From assembly GCF_020860125.1 (NCBI RefSeq), contig NZ_JAJBUX010000071.1, positions 1 to 52,868 on the forward strand: a stretch of 52,868 bases of DNA, given 5' to 3'. The DNA comes from Cloacibacillus sp. Lineage in GTDB: Bacteria; Synergistota; Synergistia; Synergistales; Synergistaceae. The translations under genes and the position numbers were made by a program. Under the pieces are notes generated by a model. It was given only the letters and a program-made list of their open reading frames with translations, did not search any database and was not told the origin of the DNA. Positions 1-8,331 of the stretch are shown piece by piece; position 1 is the stretch's first letter, and each line of letters opens with the position of its first letter.

Positions 1-1
1 C

Positions 2-448
2 CACCTCACAGAGGCGGGCAAAACACAGGCCTTAGGCTTCACCGTCAGCGGCGACATATTCGGCGAAATAGACGACGTGAGCCAGATACGCGTCATAAAA
101 ATATTCCCCGACGGGACGGGCAGACCCTTCCGCGTCGTCACGAAGGCGGAGGATACAGAGGACAAGACGGTGGCGCTCTACGACGCCGACGATAACATCG
201 TGACGGGTGCGATAGAGCCGGAGACGATGTACACCCTGGCCGTATTCATAAAAGACGGCGGCGAATACGACCTTGACGGCGAAGAGGATGGCACCGTGAT
301 AGACCCGATAGCGATAATCCGTCAGGCCAAGCCCCCCGTGCCCAAGCCGGCCCCGCACGGCGGCGGCAGCGGAGGCTGTACGGCGGGAGCGGGCACACTT
401 GCGCTGCTGACGCTGATACCGCTCTGGATGAGAAGAGGGAAAAGGTAA
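2..448 (+). CDS. C-terminal part of a Synerg-CTERM sorted surface protein (5'-truncated)
   Basis: The reading frame is open from the left edge of the window, so only the last ~148 residues are seen; the GTG at 77 is internal. The body is acidic and beta-rich. The end is a compact sorting-signal layout: a Gly/Ser-rich stretch with one cysteine (GGSGGC), a hydrophobic run (about residues 127-141, GAGTLALLTLIPLW) and a basic tail (MRRGKR). This matches the Synerg-CTERM tail described for Synergistota, which resembles GlyGly-CTERM and is thought to direct outer-surface sorting. I infer an exported or cell-surface protein; no catalytic domain is visible in the part shown. A strong terminator follows 46 bases downstream, so the gene ends its transcript. 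Confidence 0.75.
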   Translation, partial: HLTEAGKTQALGFTVSGDIFGEIDDVSQIRVIKIFPDGTGRPFRVVTKAEDTEDKTVALYDADDNIVTGAIEPETMYTLAVFIKDGGEYDLDGEEDGTVIDPIAIIRQAKPPVPKPAPHGGGSGGCTAGAGTLALLTLIPLWMRRGKR

Positions 449-494
449 TACGGAAATAAAAGACAGGATAACGTAAGAAAAAGGACGGATAAAA

Positions 495-539
495 GCCAAA
501 GAAAGGGCGCGGGCGAAAGGCTCGCGCCCTTTCTTTGGC
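495..539 (+). terminator. Rho-independent terminator (perfect 17-bp stem)
   Basis: Arms 495-511 and 523-539 are exact reverse complements, with an 11-base loop. The 3' arm contains CCCTTTCTTT; there is no further T run. It closes the Synerg-CTERM gene unit. Confidence 0.8.
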
Positions 540-577
540 ACGTCCTACGCGCCACAATATACGCTGTTCATCTGCGG

Positions 578-605
578 TTGACTTTTCTGAACTATCGCCT
601 ATAAT
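578..605 (+). promoter_or_regulatory. Sigma-A promoter for the DEAD-box helicase leader
   Basis: TTGACT (578-583), 16 bases, then a perfect TATAAT (600-605). Transcription should start near 612, about 310 bases before the helicase ATG. Confidence 0.8.
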
Positions 606-611
606 ATATAG

Positions 612-922
612 GTTACGCGGCATGAGGCCGCGTAACGGCATGAATTCTTTACACCGCGTACGATGTAACTTGGGAGTATTTCTTCTTACCGCCTGGCCGG
701 ATTGCGCGTCACAAGAATTTTGTGCATTGATGCAACGGGGCAGATACCGATATTGATTCGGTCTATTGTTTAAACTGCGTAAAGATATTTACCTAACAGA
801 CGTATGCCTTTTGGAGAAACCGACTGTATCATCTATACAGCCGAGCGTTTCCATGACGGCGGACGCCGATATAGCTGAACGCGATTTTCAACGCCCCCAA
901 TATATTTAGGAGGTAGTCTATA
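612..922 (+). promoter_or_regulatory. Long structured 5' leader of the DEAD-box helicase gene
   Basis: No gene of its own is supported here. The predicted transcript opens with a perfect hairpin (GTTACGCGG 612-620 with CCGCGTAAC 628-636) and carries a second one (CTGTAT 824-829 with ATACAG 835-840). It ends in AGGAGG (909-914), eight bases before the start codon. Long leaders are known for cold-shock helicases such as csdA/deaD; control of this gene at the RNA level is inferred. Confidence 0.55.
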
Positions 923-2704
923 ATGACACAGGAAATTCAGGAAAGATTTTCAGATTTTAATTTAAACCCCGCATTGCTCAAAGCGATAGAGCGCAAGGGT
1001 TTTGAGCATCCGATGCCCGTCCAGACGGCGGTGCTTGAGGATGAAAGCGTAATGGACAATGACGTCATCGTCCAGGCAAAGACCGGCTCGGGCAAAACGC
1101 TCGCCTTTGCGCTGCCGCTTCTGAACCAGATCGACGCGAGAGAGAAGATGCCGCAGATAATCGTCCTCTCACCGACGCGCGAGCTGGCCCAGCAGACGGC
1201 CCGCGAATTCGCCTGGCTCGGCGCCGACCTCGGCGTGCGCGTGGCGACGCTCGTCGGCGGCCTTGACATGGAGCGCCAGATACGCGCGCTGCGCGACGGC
1301 GCCTCCGTGGTAGTGGGCACGCCGGGACGTATTCTCGACCACCTGCGCCGCGGCACCCTCAAGACTGAGGATATCAAGAGCGTCGTCCTCGATGAGGGCG
1401 ACCACATGCTTGACATGGGATTCCACGACGAGATGGAGGCTATTCTCGAGGCGATGGTCCATGTGGAGCGCACCTGGCTCTTCTCCGCCACGATGCCGCC
1501 CGAGGTGCTCTCGCTCACTAAGCAGTATCTTAACGCGCCGAAGAAGATCTCGCTCGTATCAGACATCACCTCGCACAGCGAGATCACGCAGAAGGCCTAT
1601 ATAATCCCCTCGCGCAGACGCTTTGAGGGGCTCACGAACGTGCTTATCTGGGAGAACCCCAGCAAGTCGCTGATCTTCTGCGGCACCCGCGCGGAGACGC
1701 AGGACATCGCGGACAAGCTCTGCGATATCGGCTTCCGCGCCACCGCGATACACGGAGACATGAGCCAGCGCGAGCGCAACAACGCCCTTTCGGCGCTGCG
1801 CGGCGGATGCGTATCGATACTCGTAGCGACAGACGTCGCGGCTCGCGGTCTCGATATCGACGCGGTCAGCCATGTTTTCCAGTACGGACTGCCGCAGAAT
1901 CTCGAAGCCTTCGTGCACCGCAGCGGCCGTACGGGGCGCGCGGGTCACGAGGGCAGCAACCTCATCCTCCTCACGGCGCGCGAGGCGCGTCAGTTCAAGG
2001 GGATGATAATGCACTCGGGATCGAAGCTCAAACTTGAATGGATCCCCGCTCCCGACGCCTCGGAGATCGAAGGGCAGGCGCGTATCCGTTTTGAGAACAA
2101 TATCCTTGAGCACGCCCTCGAATCGAATGAATTCGAGTCATGGGCGATGGAGCTGCTGAAGCGCGAAGAGGCCCCCACGCTCGTCTCGGGACTGCTCGCG
2201 AAGGCCTACGGCGACCAGCCCTCCGGCTATTCGATACGCGACGACGTCCAGTTTGAGATGGATCGCGAGAAGGGCCGCCGGGACTCCGGCGCGCCGCGCG
2301 GTGAAAAAGCTCCCGGACGCAAGGAGCGTTTCCAGCGCCCGGATATGACGGGTGGCGTCGCCGTACAGTTCGCCCAGGGACGCGACGACGGCTGGGAGGT
2401 TGGACCGCTACTTGGCGCGCTCTGCCGCAACATCGGCATCGGCCGCGAGGATGTGGGAAACATCAAGCTTCGTGATACAAGCGCAACGGTAGAACTGTCG
2501 CCGCGCGGCGCGGCGCTGCTTGACGCGCGCAAAGAGCGCCTTGAAAAGGACGGACTGACCGTCAGCTCCGTTAAGCCCTCGACCGGCGGAGAGCGCCGCG
2601 GTTCCTACCGTTCCGACTCCAAGCCGCCCCGCCGCGACGGCGGTTTCCGCAGGGACCGTGAGAGGGACGGCGACCGCGCCGGAAGAAGACGCTTCTCCAA
2701 ATAG
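923..2704 (+). CDS. deaD: DEAD-box ATP-dependent RNA helicase, CsdA/DeaD type
   Basis: 593 residues. ATP-dependent RNA unwinding in ribosome assembly, mRNA decay and cold adaptation is the known role of the family. In order: Q-motif region with a Gln near residue 34, Walker A AKTGSGKT (52-59), PTRELAQ (84-90), motif II read as DEGD (157-160), SAT (188-190), HRSGRTGRAG (332-341), then a DbpA-type RNA-binding domain (about 475-548) and an Arg/Gly-rich basic tail that probably grips RNA. The Ala-to-Gly change inside the DEAD motif is unusual; the catalytic D, E and D are kept. AGGAGG sits 8 bases before the ATG. A terminator follows at 2754-2784, so the gene looks monocistronic, driven by the promoter at 578. 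Confidence 0.95.
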   Translation: MTQEIQERFSDFNLNPALLKAIERKGFEHPMPVQTAVLEDESVMDNDVIVQAKTGSGKTLAFALPLLNQIDAREKMPQIIVLSPTRELAQQTAREFAWLGADLGVRVATLVGGLDMERQIRALRDGASVVVGTPGRILDHLRRGTLKTEDIKSVVLDEGDHMLDMGFHDEMEAILEAMVHVERTWLFSATMPPEVLSLTKQYLNAPKKISLVSDITSHSEITQKAYIIPSRRRFEGLTNVLIWENPSKSLIFCGTRAETQDIADKLCDIGFRATAIHGDMSQRERNNALSALRGGCVSILVATDVAARGLDIDAVSHVFQYGLPQNLEAFVHRSGRTGRAGHEGSNLILLTAREARQFKGMIMHSGSKLKLEWIPAPDASEIEGQARIRFENNILEHALESNEFESWAMELLKREEAPTLVSGLLAKAYGDQPSGYSIRDDVQFEMDREKGRRDSGAPRGEKAPGRKERFQRPDMTGGVAVQFAQGRDDGWEVGPLLGALCRNIGIGREDVGNIKLRDTSATVELSPRGAALLDARKERLEKDGLTVSSVKPSTGGERRGSYRSDSKPPRRDGGFRRDRERDGDRAGRRRFSK

Positions 2705-2753
2705 AACCGGCGGCATAGCAGCCAGCCGTACTTCAAGATACTTTGAACGCCCC

Positions 2754-2784
2754 GCGCCCCGCCCTTTTTGGCGAGGCGCTTTTT
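2754..2784 (+). terminator. Rho-independent terminator of the helicase gene
   Basis: GCGCCCCGCC (2754-2763) pairs with GGCGAGGCGC (2770-2779) with one mismatch, followed by five T (2780-2784). It lies four bases from the end of the convergent regulator gene. Confidence 0.85.
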
Positions 2785-2787
2785 GTC

Positions 2788-3168
2788 TTACTTCTTTCTA
2801 AGCTCGTCAAGCCTCATCTGCTCATCACCCCATCGGTAGAGCTCTTTGAGCGTGGGAAACAGGGAACGCCCGCGCGGCGTCAGCGAATATTCCACCCGCG
2901 GCGGCACCGTTTCATACTGCCGCCGTTCGACAATGCCGTGCTCTTCAAGCTCGTGCAGCGACTTCGTCAGCATCATATTTGTAATACCGCGCACGCTCCG
3001 CTTGAGCTCATTATAGCGCGTCGCCTCGCGCGGGAATAGATGCCAGAGGATCGGCAGCTTCCATTTCTGCCCGATTATCCCCAGCGCGTATGTTACGGGA
3101 CAAGTCAAGGTATATACGCCGTCGTCCGCCAGCTCCGAACGGCGGCAAAAAAATTCTTTTTCATCCAT
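2788..3168 (-). CDS. HxlR-family transcriptional regulator
   Basis: 126 residues, the usual size for HxlR winged-helix regulators. The family signature is visible: an early Cys before the helix (CPVTYAL, about 23-29), IGQKWKLPILWHL, then YNELKRSVRGIT and LTKSLHELEEHGIVER for the recognition helix and wing. HxlR proteins usually respond to oxidants or reactive electrophiles and control adjacent redox enzymes. This gene is divergent from the nitroreductase at 3291 and shares its 122-base promoter region, so the nitroreductase and the following flavoprotein are the likely targets (inference). Confidence 0.9.
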   Translation of the reverse strand: MDEKEFFCRRSELADDGVYTLTCPVTYALGIIGQKWKLPILWHLFPREATRYNELKRSVRGITNMMLTKSLHELEEHGIVERRQYETVPPRVEYSLTPRGRSLFPTLKELYRWGDEQMRLDELRKK

Positions 3169-3226
3169 TGCCAGCGCCTCATTTCAATAGTATCTAATTT
3201 ATACTCACACAGAAAAAACTGCATAC

Positions 3227-3254
3227 TTGAAGATTTCTTTCCAACTGTTATCAT
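3227..3254 (+). promoter_or_regulatory. Promoter of the nitroreductase/flavoprotein pair
   Basis: TTGAAG (3227-3232), 16 bases, TATCAT (3249-3254), in the divergent region between the HxlR and nitroreductase genes. Confidence 0.55.
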
Positions 3255-3290
3255 CATACTACAAAATCTGATTTATGAGGTGATGCGAAA

Positions 3291-3851
3291 ATGGATTTCA
3301 TAAAGCTGGCAAAAGAGCGTTATTCCGTGAGGAAATTCGCCGCGAAAAAGGTGGAAGAGGAAAAGGTCGCGCAGATACTGGAGGCGGGCCGCTGCGCCCC
3401 TACGGCGGTAAATTACCAGCCACAGAGGATACTGGTCATTGAGAACAGCGACAGCCTCGCCAAACTTAGGGACTGCACCCCCTATCATTTCAACGCGCCG
3501 CTCGCGCTGCTCGTCTGCTATGACAAGACGGCGAGCTGGAAACGGTCCTACGACGGCCGCGACATGGGCGTGGTCGACGCCTCGATCGTCGCCGCGCAGA
3601 TGATGCTGGAGGCGGCGGCGCTCGGCCTCGGCACGACCTGGGTCGGACATTTCGACCCGGCCGCGGTGAGAACGGCCTTTGCGCTGCCGGAATATATCGA
3701 GCCGGTGGCGCTCCTGCCGACCGGCTATCCGCATGAGAGCGCGAAGCCGAGCCATCTGCACGAAGACCGCCTCAGCCTTGACAATACAGTCTTTTACAAC
3801 ACCTTCGAGGGTATCGCCCCAGGTGCGAAGGGCACGGGCGCGCACGACTAG
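3291..3851 (+). CDS. Nitroreductase-family FMN oxidoreductase
   Basis: 186 residues. The N terminus (RYSVRKFAAKKV) and APTAVNYQPQ form the FMN phosphate/ribityl site of the nitroreductase fold; DASIVAAQMMLEAAALGLGTTWVG is the central helix plus second flavin loop. Such enzymes use NAD(P)H to reduce nitro compounds, quinones or flavins; the natural substrate cannot be read from the sequence. GAGG lies 10 bases before the ATG. It is followed at 20 bases by a flavodoxin-fold reductase, and the HxlR regulator is divergent, which together suggest an inducible reductive-stress or xenobiotic unit. Confidence 0.9.
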   Translation: MDFIKLAKERYSVRKFAAKKVEEEKVAQILEAGRCAPTAVNYQPQRILVIENSDSLAKLRDCTPYHFNAPLALLVCYDKTASWKRSYDGRDMGVVDASIVAAQMMLEAAALGLGTTWVGHFDPAAVRTAFALPEYIEPVALLPTGYPHESAKPSHLHEDRLSLDNTVFYNTFEGIAPGAKGTGAHD

Positions 3852-3871
3852 CACGTGAGAGGCGGTATGAT

Positions 3872-4540
3872 ATGAAGATATATATTCTGGACGGCGGCCC
3901 CCGTAAAGACTGCAACACCGCCGCGATGTGCGAAAGCTTCGCCAGGGGGGCGGCCGAAGCGGGAGCGGAGAGCGAGAGGGTCCGCCTCTTCGATTACAGT
4001 TACACCGGCTGCCGCAGCTGCTTCGCCTGCAAGGCGAGGGGCGGCCCCTCCTACGGGCGCTGCGGATGGCGCGACGGGATTTATGAACTGCTCGACTCCG
4101 TGGCGCACGCCGACGGGGTGGTATTCGCCTCGCCCGTCTACTTCGGCACGATAACGCCGCAGCTGCACGCCTTCATCGAGAGGCTGTTTTTCCCCTTCGT
4201 CGTCTACGACAAAAAATACAGCGTCATCGCGCCCAAGAGGCCGGAGACTGCCGTCATCTACACAATGAACGTCAAGGAGCCGGTGATGACAAAGGAGTAT
4301 ATCGGAGAGGCGAAGGGCGGGCCGCTGGATTTTTTTGAACGCTATGTGACAAGGGTTTATAAGAGGCCGGAACGTCTCTGCGCCTTCAACACCTACCAGT
4401 TCACAGACTACGGCAAGTTTGTCGCGGACGGCTGGGACGAACGGGAAAAGGCGGAGTGGCGGGAGCGCGAGCTGCCGCGCGAACTGCGGAAGGCCTTCGA
4501 GGCGGGGAAACGCATGGCGGAAAAGATAAAAAAAGGATAA
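3872..4540 (+). CDS. Flavodoxin-fold NAD(P)H-dependent oxidoreductase
   Basis: 222 residues. The start MKIYILDGGPRKDCNTAAM is the FMN phosphate loop of the NADPH-dependent FMN reductase/iron-sulfur flavoprotein group, and ASPVYFGTITPQLHAFIER is the second flavin loop. A cysteine group (CRSCFACKARGGPSYGRC, about 48-65) resembles the cluster-binding region of iron-sulfur flavoproteins, so a [4Fe-4S] centre is possible but not certain. SD GAGAGGCGG precedes the ATG. It is co-transcribed with the nitroreductase 20 bases upstream and ends in a GC-rich hairpin shared with the convergent heat-shock gene. Confidence 0.85.
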   Translation: MKIYILDGGPRKDCNTAAMCESFARGAAEAGAESERVRLFDYSYTGCRSCFACKARGGPSYGRCGWRDGIYELLDSVAHADGVVFASPVYFGTITPQLHAFIERLFFPFVVYDKKYSVIAPKRPETAVIYTMNVKEPVMTKEYIGEAKGGPLDFFERYVTRVYKRPERLCAFNTYQFTDYGKFVADGWDEREKAEWRERELPRELRKAFEAGKRMAEKIKKG

Positions 4541-4548
4541 CGAACAAA

Positions 4549-4570
4549 GCCGCCGGCTTTCGCCGGCGGC
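4549..4570. terminator. Hairpin between convergent genes
   Basis: GCCGCCGGC (4549-4557), loop TTTC, GCCGGCGGC (4562-4570). There is no long T run on either side, so it is a weak bidirectional terminator candidate. Confidence 0.55.
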
Positions 4571-4592
4571 CTGCTGCCATCAATTATATTAT

Positions 4593-5054
4593 CTATCCCT
4601 CAATGGCGATGAGGTTGTTTTTAGCGGGAAGTTTGTTTTGTTCTTCCTTCGGAAGCGTGACGGTCAGGATACCGTCGGTGAATTTCGCCTTGATATCCTC
4701 CTGCTTCACCTCTTCGCCGACAAAAAACGTCCGCGAACAGCTGCCGGAGAAACATTCCCTTCTGATGAACTTGCCGTCCTCGGGTTTTTCTTCCCTCTCA
4801 TAGCTGCGGTCGGCGCTGATCGTCAGATAGCCGCCGTTGAGCTCGGCCTTGATATCTTCCTTCCTGAACCCCGGCAGATCGATGTCGAGGATATAGCTGC
4901 CGTCCTTCTCTTTCACGTCGGTCTTCATGAGGTTTTTCTCACGTCTGCCGTATATTCCGCCGCCCAGGGCCGGCATCTGCATCCTGCCCACGAAGGGGAA
5001 GTCGTCCATCAGCTCGTCAAATAGATTTTCTCCGAAAAGTTTTGGCATTATCAT
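4593..5054 (-). CDS. hsp20: Hsp20/alpha-crystallin small heat-shock protein
   Basis: 153 residues, a typical length. The alpha-crystallin domain (about 45-140) is clear: EKDGSYILDIDLPGFRKEDIKAEL, GGYLTISADRSYE, the loop with FIRRECFSGSCSRTF, and AKFTDGILTVTLPK near the end. It is an ATP-independent holdase that keeps unfolding proteins soluble in the cytoplasm. AAGGAGG lies 8 bases before the ATG. Upstream is a sigma-A promoter with an overlapping CIRCE-like element, so HrcA repression with release on heat stress is expected. The cysteines in the beta5-6 region are not usual for this family and might make it redox-responsive (speculative). Confidence 0.95.
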   Translation of the reverse strand: MIMPKLFGENLFDELMDDFPFVGRMQMPALGGGIYGRREKNLMKTDVKEKDGSYILDIDLPGFRKEDIKAELNGGYLTISADRSYEREEKPEDGKFIRRECFSGSCSRTFFVGEEVKQEDIKAKFTDGILTVTLPKEEQNKLPAKNNLIAIEG

Positions 5055-5147
5055 TGTGCATTCCTCCTTAAATTATTACTTAATGCGATACCCCGGCGGA
5101 GATTCCGCCGCTTCGAAGAGCATCCGCTGTTCTTCTTTTCAAAAAGA

Positions 5148-5175
5148 ATTATAACATCTTTGTTAGCAGAGTCAA
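5148..5175 (-). promoter_or_regulatory. Sigma-A promoter of hsp20
   Basis: On the minus strand: TTGACT (5175-5170), 16 bases, TATAAT (5153-5148). The -35 box lies inside the CIRCE-like element. Confidence 0.8.
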
Positions 5176-5189
5176 TAGGTGAGTGCTAA
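5163..5189 (-). promoter_or_regulatory. CIRCE-like HrcA operator
   Basis: TTAGCAGAG - 9 bases - GAGTGCTAA. The consensus is TTAGCACTC-N9-GAGTGCTAA: one arm is perfect, the other keeps six of nine bases, and the spacing is exact. It overlaps the -35 box of the hsp20 promoter. Confidence 0.8.
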
Positions 5190-5410
5190 TTTTTGACTAA
5201 ATTTGATATTAACTATTATTAGTGATAATATTCTGAGATAATAAGGTTAGGTTACTACTGTCAACATTATCTTATAGAACATATTTTAATTATATTATAT
5301 ACTATTTATATATTATATTTTTATACTTCCACTATTTGGCAAATTGTAATTTTTTAATATTTGGAAGGGTTTGAAAACATTTACATCTCAGCAAAATGCA
5401 CAAATAAAAT
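5190..5410. other. AT-rich intergenic stretch with no supported gene
   Basis: A strongly AT-rich block between the hsp20 promoter and the alkyltransferase-like gene, in a window that is otherwise GC-rich. I see no ORF, repeat or RNA gene in it. It may act as a bent or UP-type promoter region, or be a relic. Confidence 0.4.
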
Positions 5411-5485
5411 GACTCCCGTATTTCCAAAAGGCATCGGCGGCGCGCCAGCAAAAATGTATAATTAAGCGGAAGGTAAAAAGGAGAG

Positions 5486-5806
5486 ATGTTTTTGGATTCT
5501 TTTTTTGACCGGGTCTATAGGCTGGTAAAAAAGATACCTCGCGGCAAGGTCGCCTCTTACGGACAGATCGCCTGGATGCTCGACAGCCCGCGCGCCGCGC
5601 GGCAGGTCGGCTGGGCGATGCGCCGCTCTCCGAAGGGGCTGCCGTGGCAGCGCGTAGTCAGGGCGGATGGTTCCATCGCCGGCGGTGTGGACGGCGCCGC
5701 CTGCCGCGCGCTGCTTGAGGCGGAGGGCGTAGTATTCCTCCCCGACGGACGCGTCGATATGCGCGCCTGCTGCTGGAACGGCAAAGGCCGGTCAACCGAG
5801 CTCTGA
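5486..5806 (+). CDS. Alkyltransferase-like (ATL) DNA-repair protein
   Basis: 106 residues. It matches only the C-terminal DNA-binding domain of O6-methylguanine-DNA methyltransferase: KVASYGQIAWML, the recognition helix RAARQVGWAMRRSP (37-49), and the active-site motif in which the acceptor Cys of PCHRV is replaced by Trp (PWQRV, W54). ATL proteins flip out O6-alkylguanines and flag them for nucleotide excision repair without transferring the alkyl group. GGAGAG precedes the ATG. It stands alone, with no Ada or full MGMT gene nearby in this window. Confidence 0.9.
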   Translation: MFLDSFFDRVYRLVKKIPRGKVASYGQIAWMLDSPRAARQVGWAMRRSPKGLPWQRVVRADGSIAGGVDGAACRALLEAEGVVFLPDGRVDMRACCWNGKGRSTEL

Positions 5807-6003
5807 TCCAGAGGGGCGTTTTTCTATCTGCCGTATATGCCGTATATAATGATGCCCTCGTCCTTGCCTTTATCCGAGATGTACATATAATAAGTAAGTA
5901 AGTTTGCGCTTGATTCTCTCAAGGCCGAACCATTTGCGCTGTGAATACCGCACATTTACAGCCGCTGGAACGGGTATAAATATCAAACGACGGAGTGTGC
6001 GCC

Positions 6004-8316
6004 ATGTCCCAATATTTGAAGAAAAATTTCATGTTTGACACGGAGAATCTTCCGAAATGGACTTCGTGGCTGCTTATAGGAATACTGATCGCCTATTATG
6101 TAATAACCCTGGTCAATACGAACCGGATCGTCGAGCAGGTGGAGATGATCGGCAACCATCCCTACCCTATCGCTATCGAGGTCGGCAAGGTCAACGCCGG
6201 ACTGTCGCTGCTGCGCACTTTGCCCGAGCGTCTCTTTTATACTCGCACGCCTGGCGTGATCGAGGCCATACGGGGGCATTACCGCGACATTGACGCGTCG
6301 TTTATCAAAAGTTTCGATTTTATGGCCTCGCGCTATCTGACCGCCCCCGGCGAAGTGCTGCGCATGAAGCGGATATATCTCGAACTGCGGGACGACCAGA
6401 AGCGGCTGCTCGCCCTCTGCGGAGATCCCGCATTCACCTCAGAACAGGCAAGGGCTTTTTACGCCGAAAATATCGTGCCCAAAGTTGATGAGATGAGCCG
6501 CATAACCGGCGACATGAGCGCCAACTCAATGAGAAAATTCCATCTTTTCCACCGGCTCTCTCTCGACATCCGCCGCAATACGATAATACTTTCAACGATC
6601 CTCACGCTCGCCGTTTTCATCTCGCTCTTTATATACCGGCAACTTTTGGAGGCCAAGAGAAGGCAGGAGCGCGAAATGCGGGACGCGCTGAAGGAGGCGC
6701 TGCGCTCCGCGCAGAACGCTAACGCCGCCAAGTCACAGTTTCTCTTCAACATATCGCACGATATTCGCACACCGATGAACGCAATCATCGGAATGACCGC
6801 CATCGCAACCACACATATAGACGAGCCGGCCAAGGTGATGAACTGCCTCGGGAAGATAACCGCCTCATCTAAACATCTGCTGAGTCTGATCAATGATGTG
6901 CTTGATATGAGCAAGATCGAAAACGGAAAGATGGGCCTGAATGAAGACGAGTTCGTGCTGCCTGAGCTGATTCACGGCTTCATCACGATCGCCCAGCCGC
7001 AGGCAAAGAGCAAACGGCTGGAATTCGATGTCAGCGTCGCCGGCATTGAGCATGAGCGCGTCATCAGCGACAGCCTGCGAATCAACCAGATATTGCTGAA
7101 TATCATCGGGAACGCCGTCAAGTTCACGCCCGAGGGCGGCACGGTGAGGCTGGATATCCGTGAACTGCCGCCGCGTTATAAGGGTTACGGGATATATCAA
7201 TTCACCATCAGCGATACTGGGATCGGCATCCCCAGGGATTTTATCGGAAAGATTTTCGACCCCTTTGAGAGGGCTAAAACTTCCACCAACAGCAGGATAG
7301 AGGGCACCGGCCTGGGCATGGCTATCACAAAGAATATCGTCGAAATGATGGGCGGACAGATCGCCGTGGCCAGCGAGCCGGGGAAGGGGACGGTTTTCAC
7401 CGTGACGCTGCCGCTGAAGCTGCCAGAAAGGGATGCCGAGCTTCTGGACCTCAGCCTCTTACATGAACTGCGCTCCCTCGTGGTGGACGACGACGGCGAC
7501 GTCTGCGAGAATACGGCGAAGATGCTCGAAGAGATCGGGATGAAAAGCGAATGGGTACTGACAGGCGCGGAGGCCGTCAGCAGGGTCGCAGAGGCTCACA
7601 ATAAAGCGCAGGACTACCATTCCGTGATCATCGACTGGAAGATGCCGGAGATGGACGGCCTTGAGACAACACGCAGCATCAGAAGCATCGTCGGGGAGGA
7701 TATCCCTATAATTATCCTCACGGCATACGACTGGACCGACATCGAAGAAGAGGCTCGGAGAGCCGGTGTCAACGCCTTTCTTGCCAAGCCTATCTTCAAG
7801 TCCCGTCTCTACCATATCATGCACGGCCTGATACTCGGCGCGCATGAAACGGCGGAGACGGCACCGGAGACAGGTGACGCACTTCTTGATGGACGCGTGC
7901 TTATGGTCGAAGACAACGAGCTGAATATGGAGATTGCCGTAGAGTTCCTACAGAATCTCGGAGTCACGGTGGATAAGGCCGTGGACGGATGCGAGGCCGT
8001 CAGTATGGTAAAAAACACGCCAAAGGGTTATTACAAGCTTATATTTATGGACATCCAGATGCCACGGATGGACGGCAATGAGGCAGCTGCCGAGATACGC
8101 CGCTTTGAGAAAGCGGAGGGGCGTCCGCGCACACCGATAACCGCCATGTCCGCAAACGCCTTCGCGGAAGATATGAATAAGGCCTACGCCTCCGGTATGG
8201 ACGGATACCTTACTAAACCGATCAACATTGACGATATCCGCAAGATGCTGAAAAAATATTATGTCCGTCCGGTAAAGATATTCAGCATCTTGACAGAAGA
8301 TACGGATGCCAACTGA
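6004..8316 (+). CDS. Membrane hybrid sensor histidine kinase with two receiver domains
   Basis: 770 residues. ATG 6004 is chosen over an upstream GTG (5995) because GGAG lies at 5992-5995. Two membrane segments (about 18-38 and 195-215) bracket a helical extracytoplasmic sensor region. Then follow a coiled linker, HisKA with FNISHDIRTPMNAIIG (phospho-acceptor H252), HATPase_c (N370, DTGIGIP, GTGLGMAI) and two REC domains: the first with IIDWKMPEMDG (D544), the second with FMDIQMPRMDG (D683). There is no Hpt or DNA-binding domain, so signal output must pass to another protein or stay within the RECs. alr begins 15 bases downstream; the link may simply be shared transcription. The ligand is unknown. 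Confidence 0.93.
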   Translation: MSQYLKKNFMFDTENLPKWTSWLLIGILIAYYVITLVNTNRIVEQVEMIGNHPYPIAIEVGKVNAGLSLLRTLPERLFYTRTPGVIEAIRGHYRDIDASFIKSFDFMASRYLTAPGEVLRMKRIYLELRDDQKRLLALCGDPAFTSEQARAFYAENIVPKVDEMSRITGDMSANSMRKFHLFHRLSLDIRRNTIILSTILTLAVFISLFIYRQLLEAKRRQEREMRDALKEALRSAQNANAAKSQFLFNISHDIRTPMNAIIGMTAIATTHIDEPAKVMNCLGKITASSKHLLSLINDVLDMSKIENGKMGLNEDEFVLPELIHGFITIAQPQAKSKRLEFDVSVAGIEHERVISDSLRINQILLNIIGNAVKFTPEGGTVRLDIRELPPRYKGYGIYQFTISDTGIGIPRDFIGKIFDPFERAKTSTNSRIEGTGLGMAITKNIVEMMGGQIAVASEPGKGTVFTVTLPLKLPERDAELLDLSLLHELRSLVVDDDGDVCENTAKMLEEIGMKSEWVLTGAEAVSRVAEAHNKAQDYHSVIIDWKMPEMDGLETTRSIRSIVGEDIPIIILTAYDWTDIEEEARRAGVNAFLAKPIFKSRLYHIMHGLILGAHETAETAPETGDALLDGRVLMVEDNELNMEIAVEFLQNLGVTVDKAVDGCEAVSMVKNTPKGYYKLIFMDIQMPRMDGNEAAAEIRRFEKAEGRPRTPITAMSANAFAEDMNKAYASGMDGYLTKPINIDDIRKMLKKYYVRPVKIFSILTEDTDAN

Positions 8317-8331
8317 GGCAGCGGAGTTTTT

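Noticed and set aside
5807..5994. An RNA gene or riboswitch before the histidine kinase
   Set aside because: Only a short CTTGA/TCAAG hairpin and a small direct repeat (GCCGTATAT) are seen; no tRNA or known aptamer pattern.
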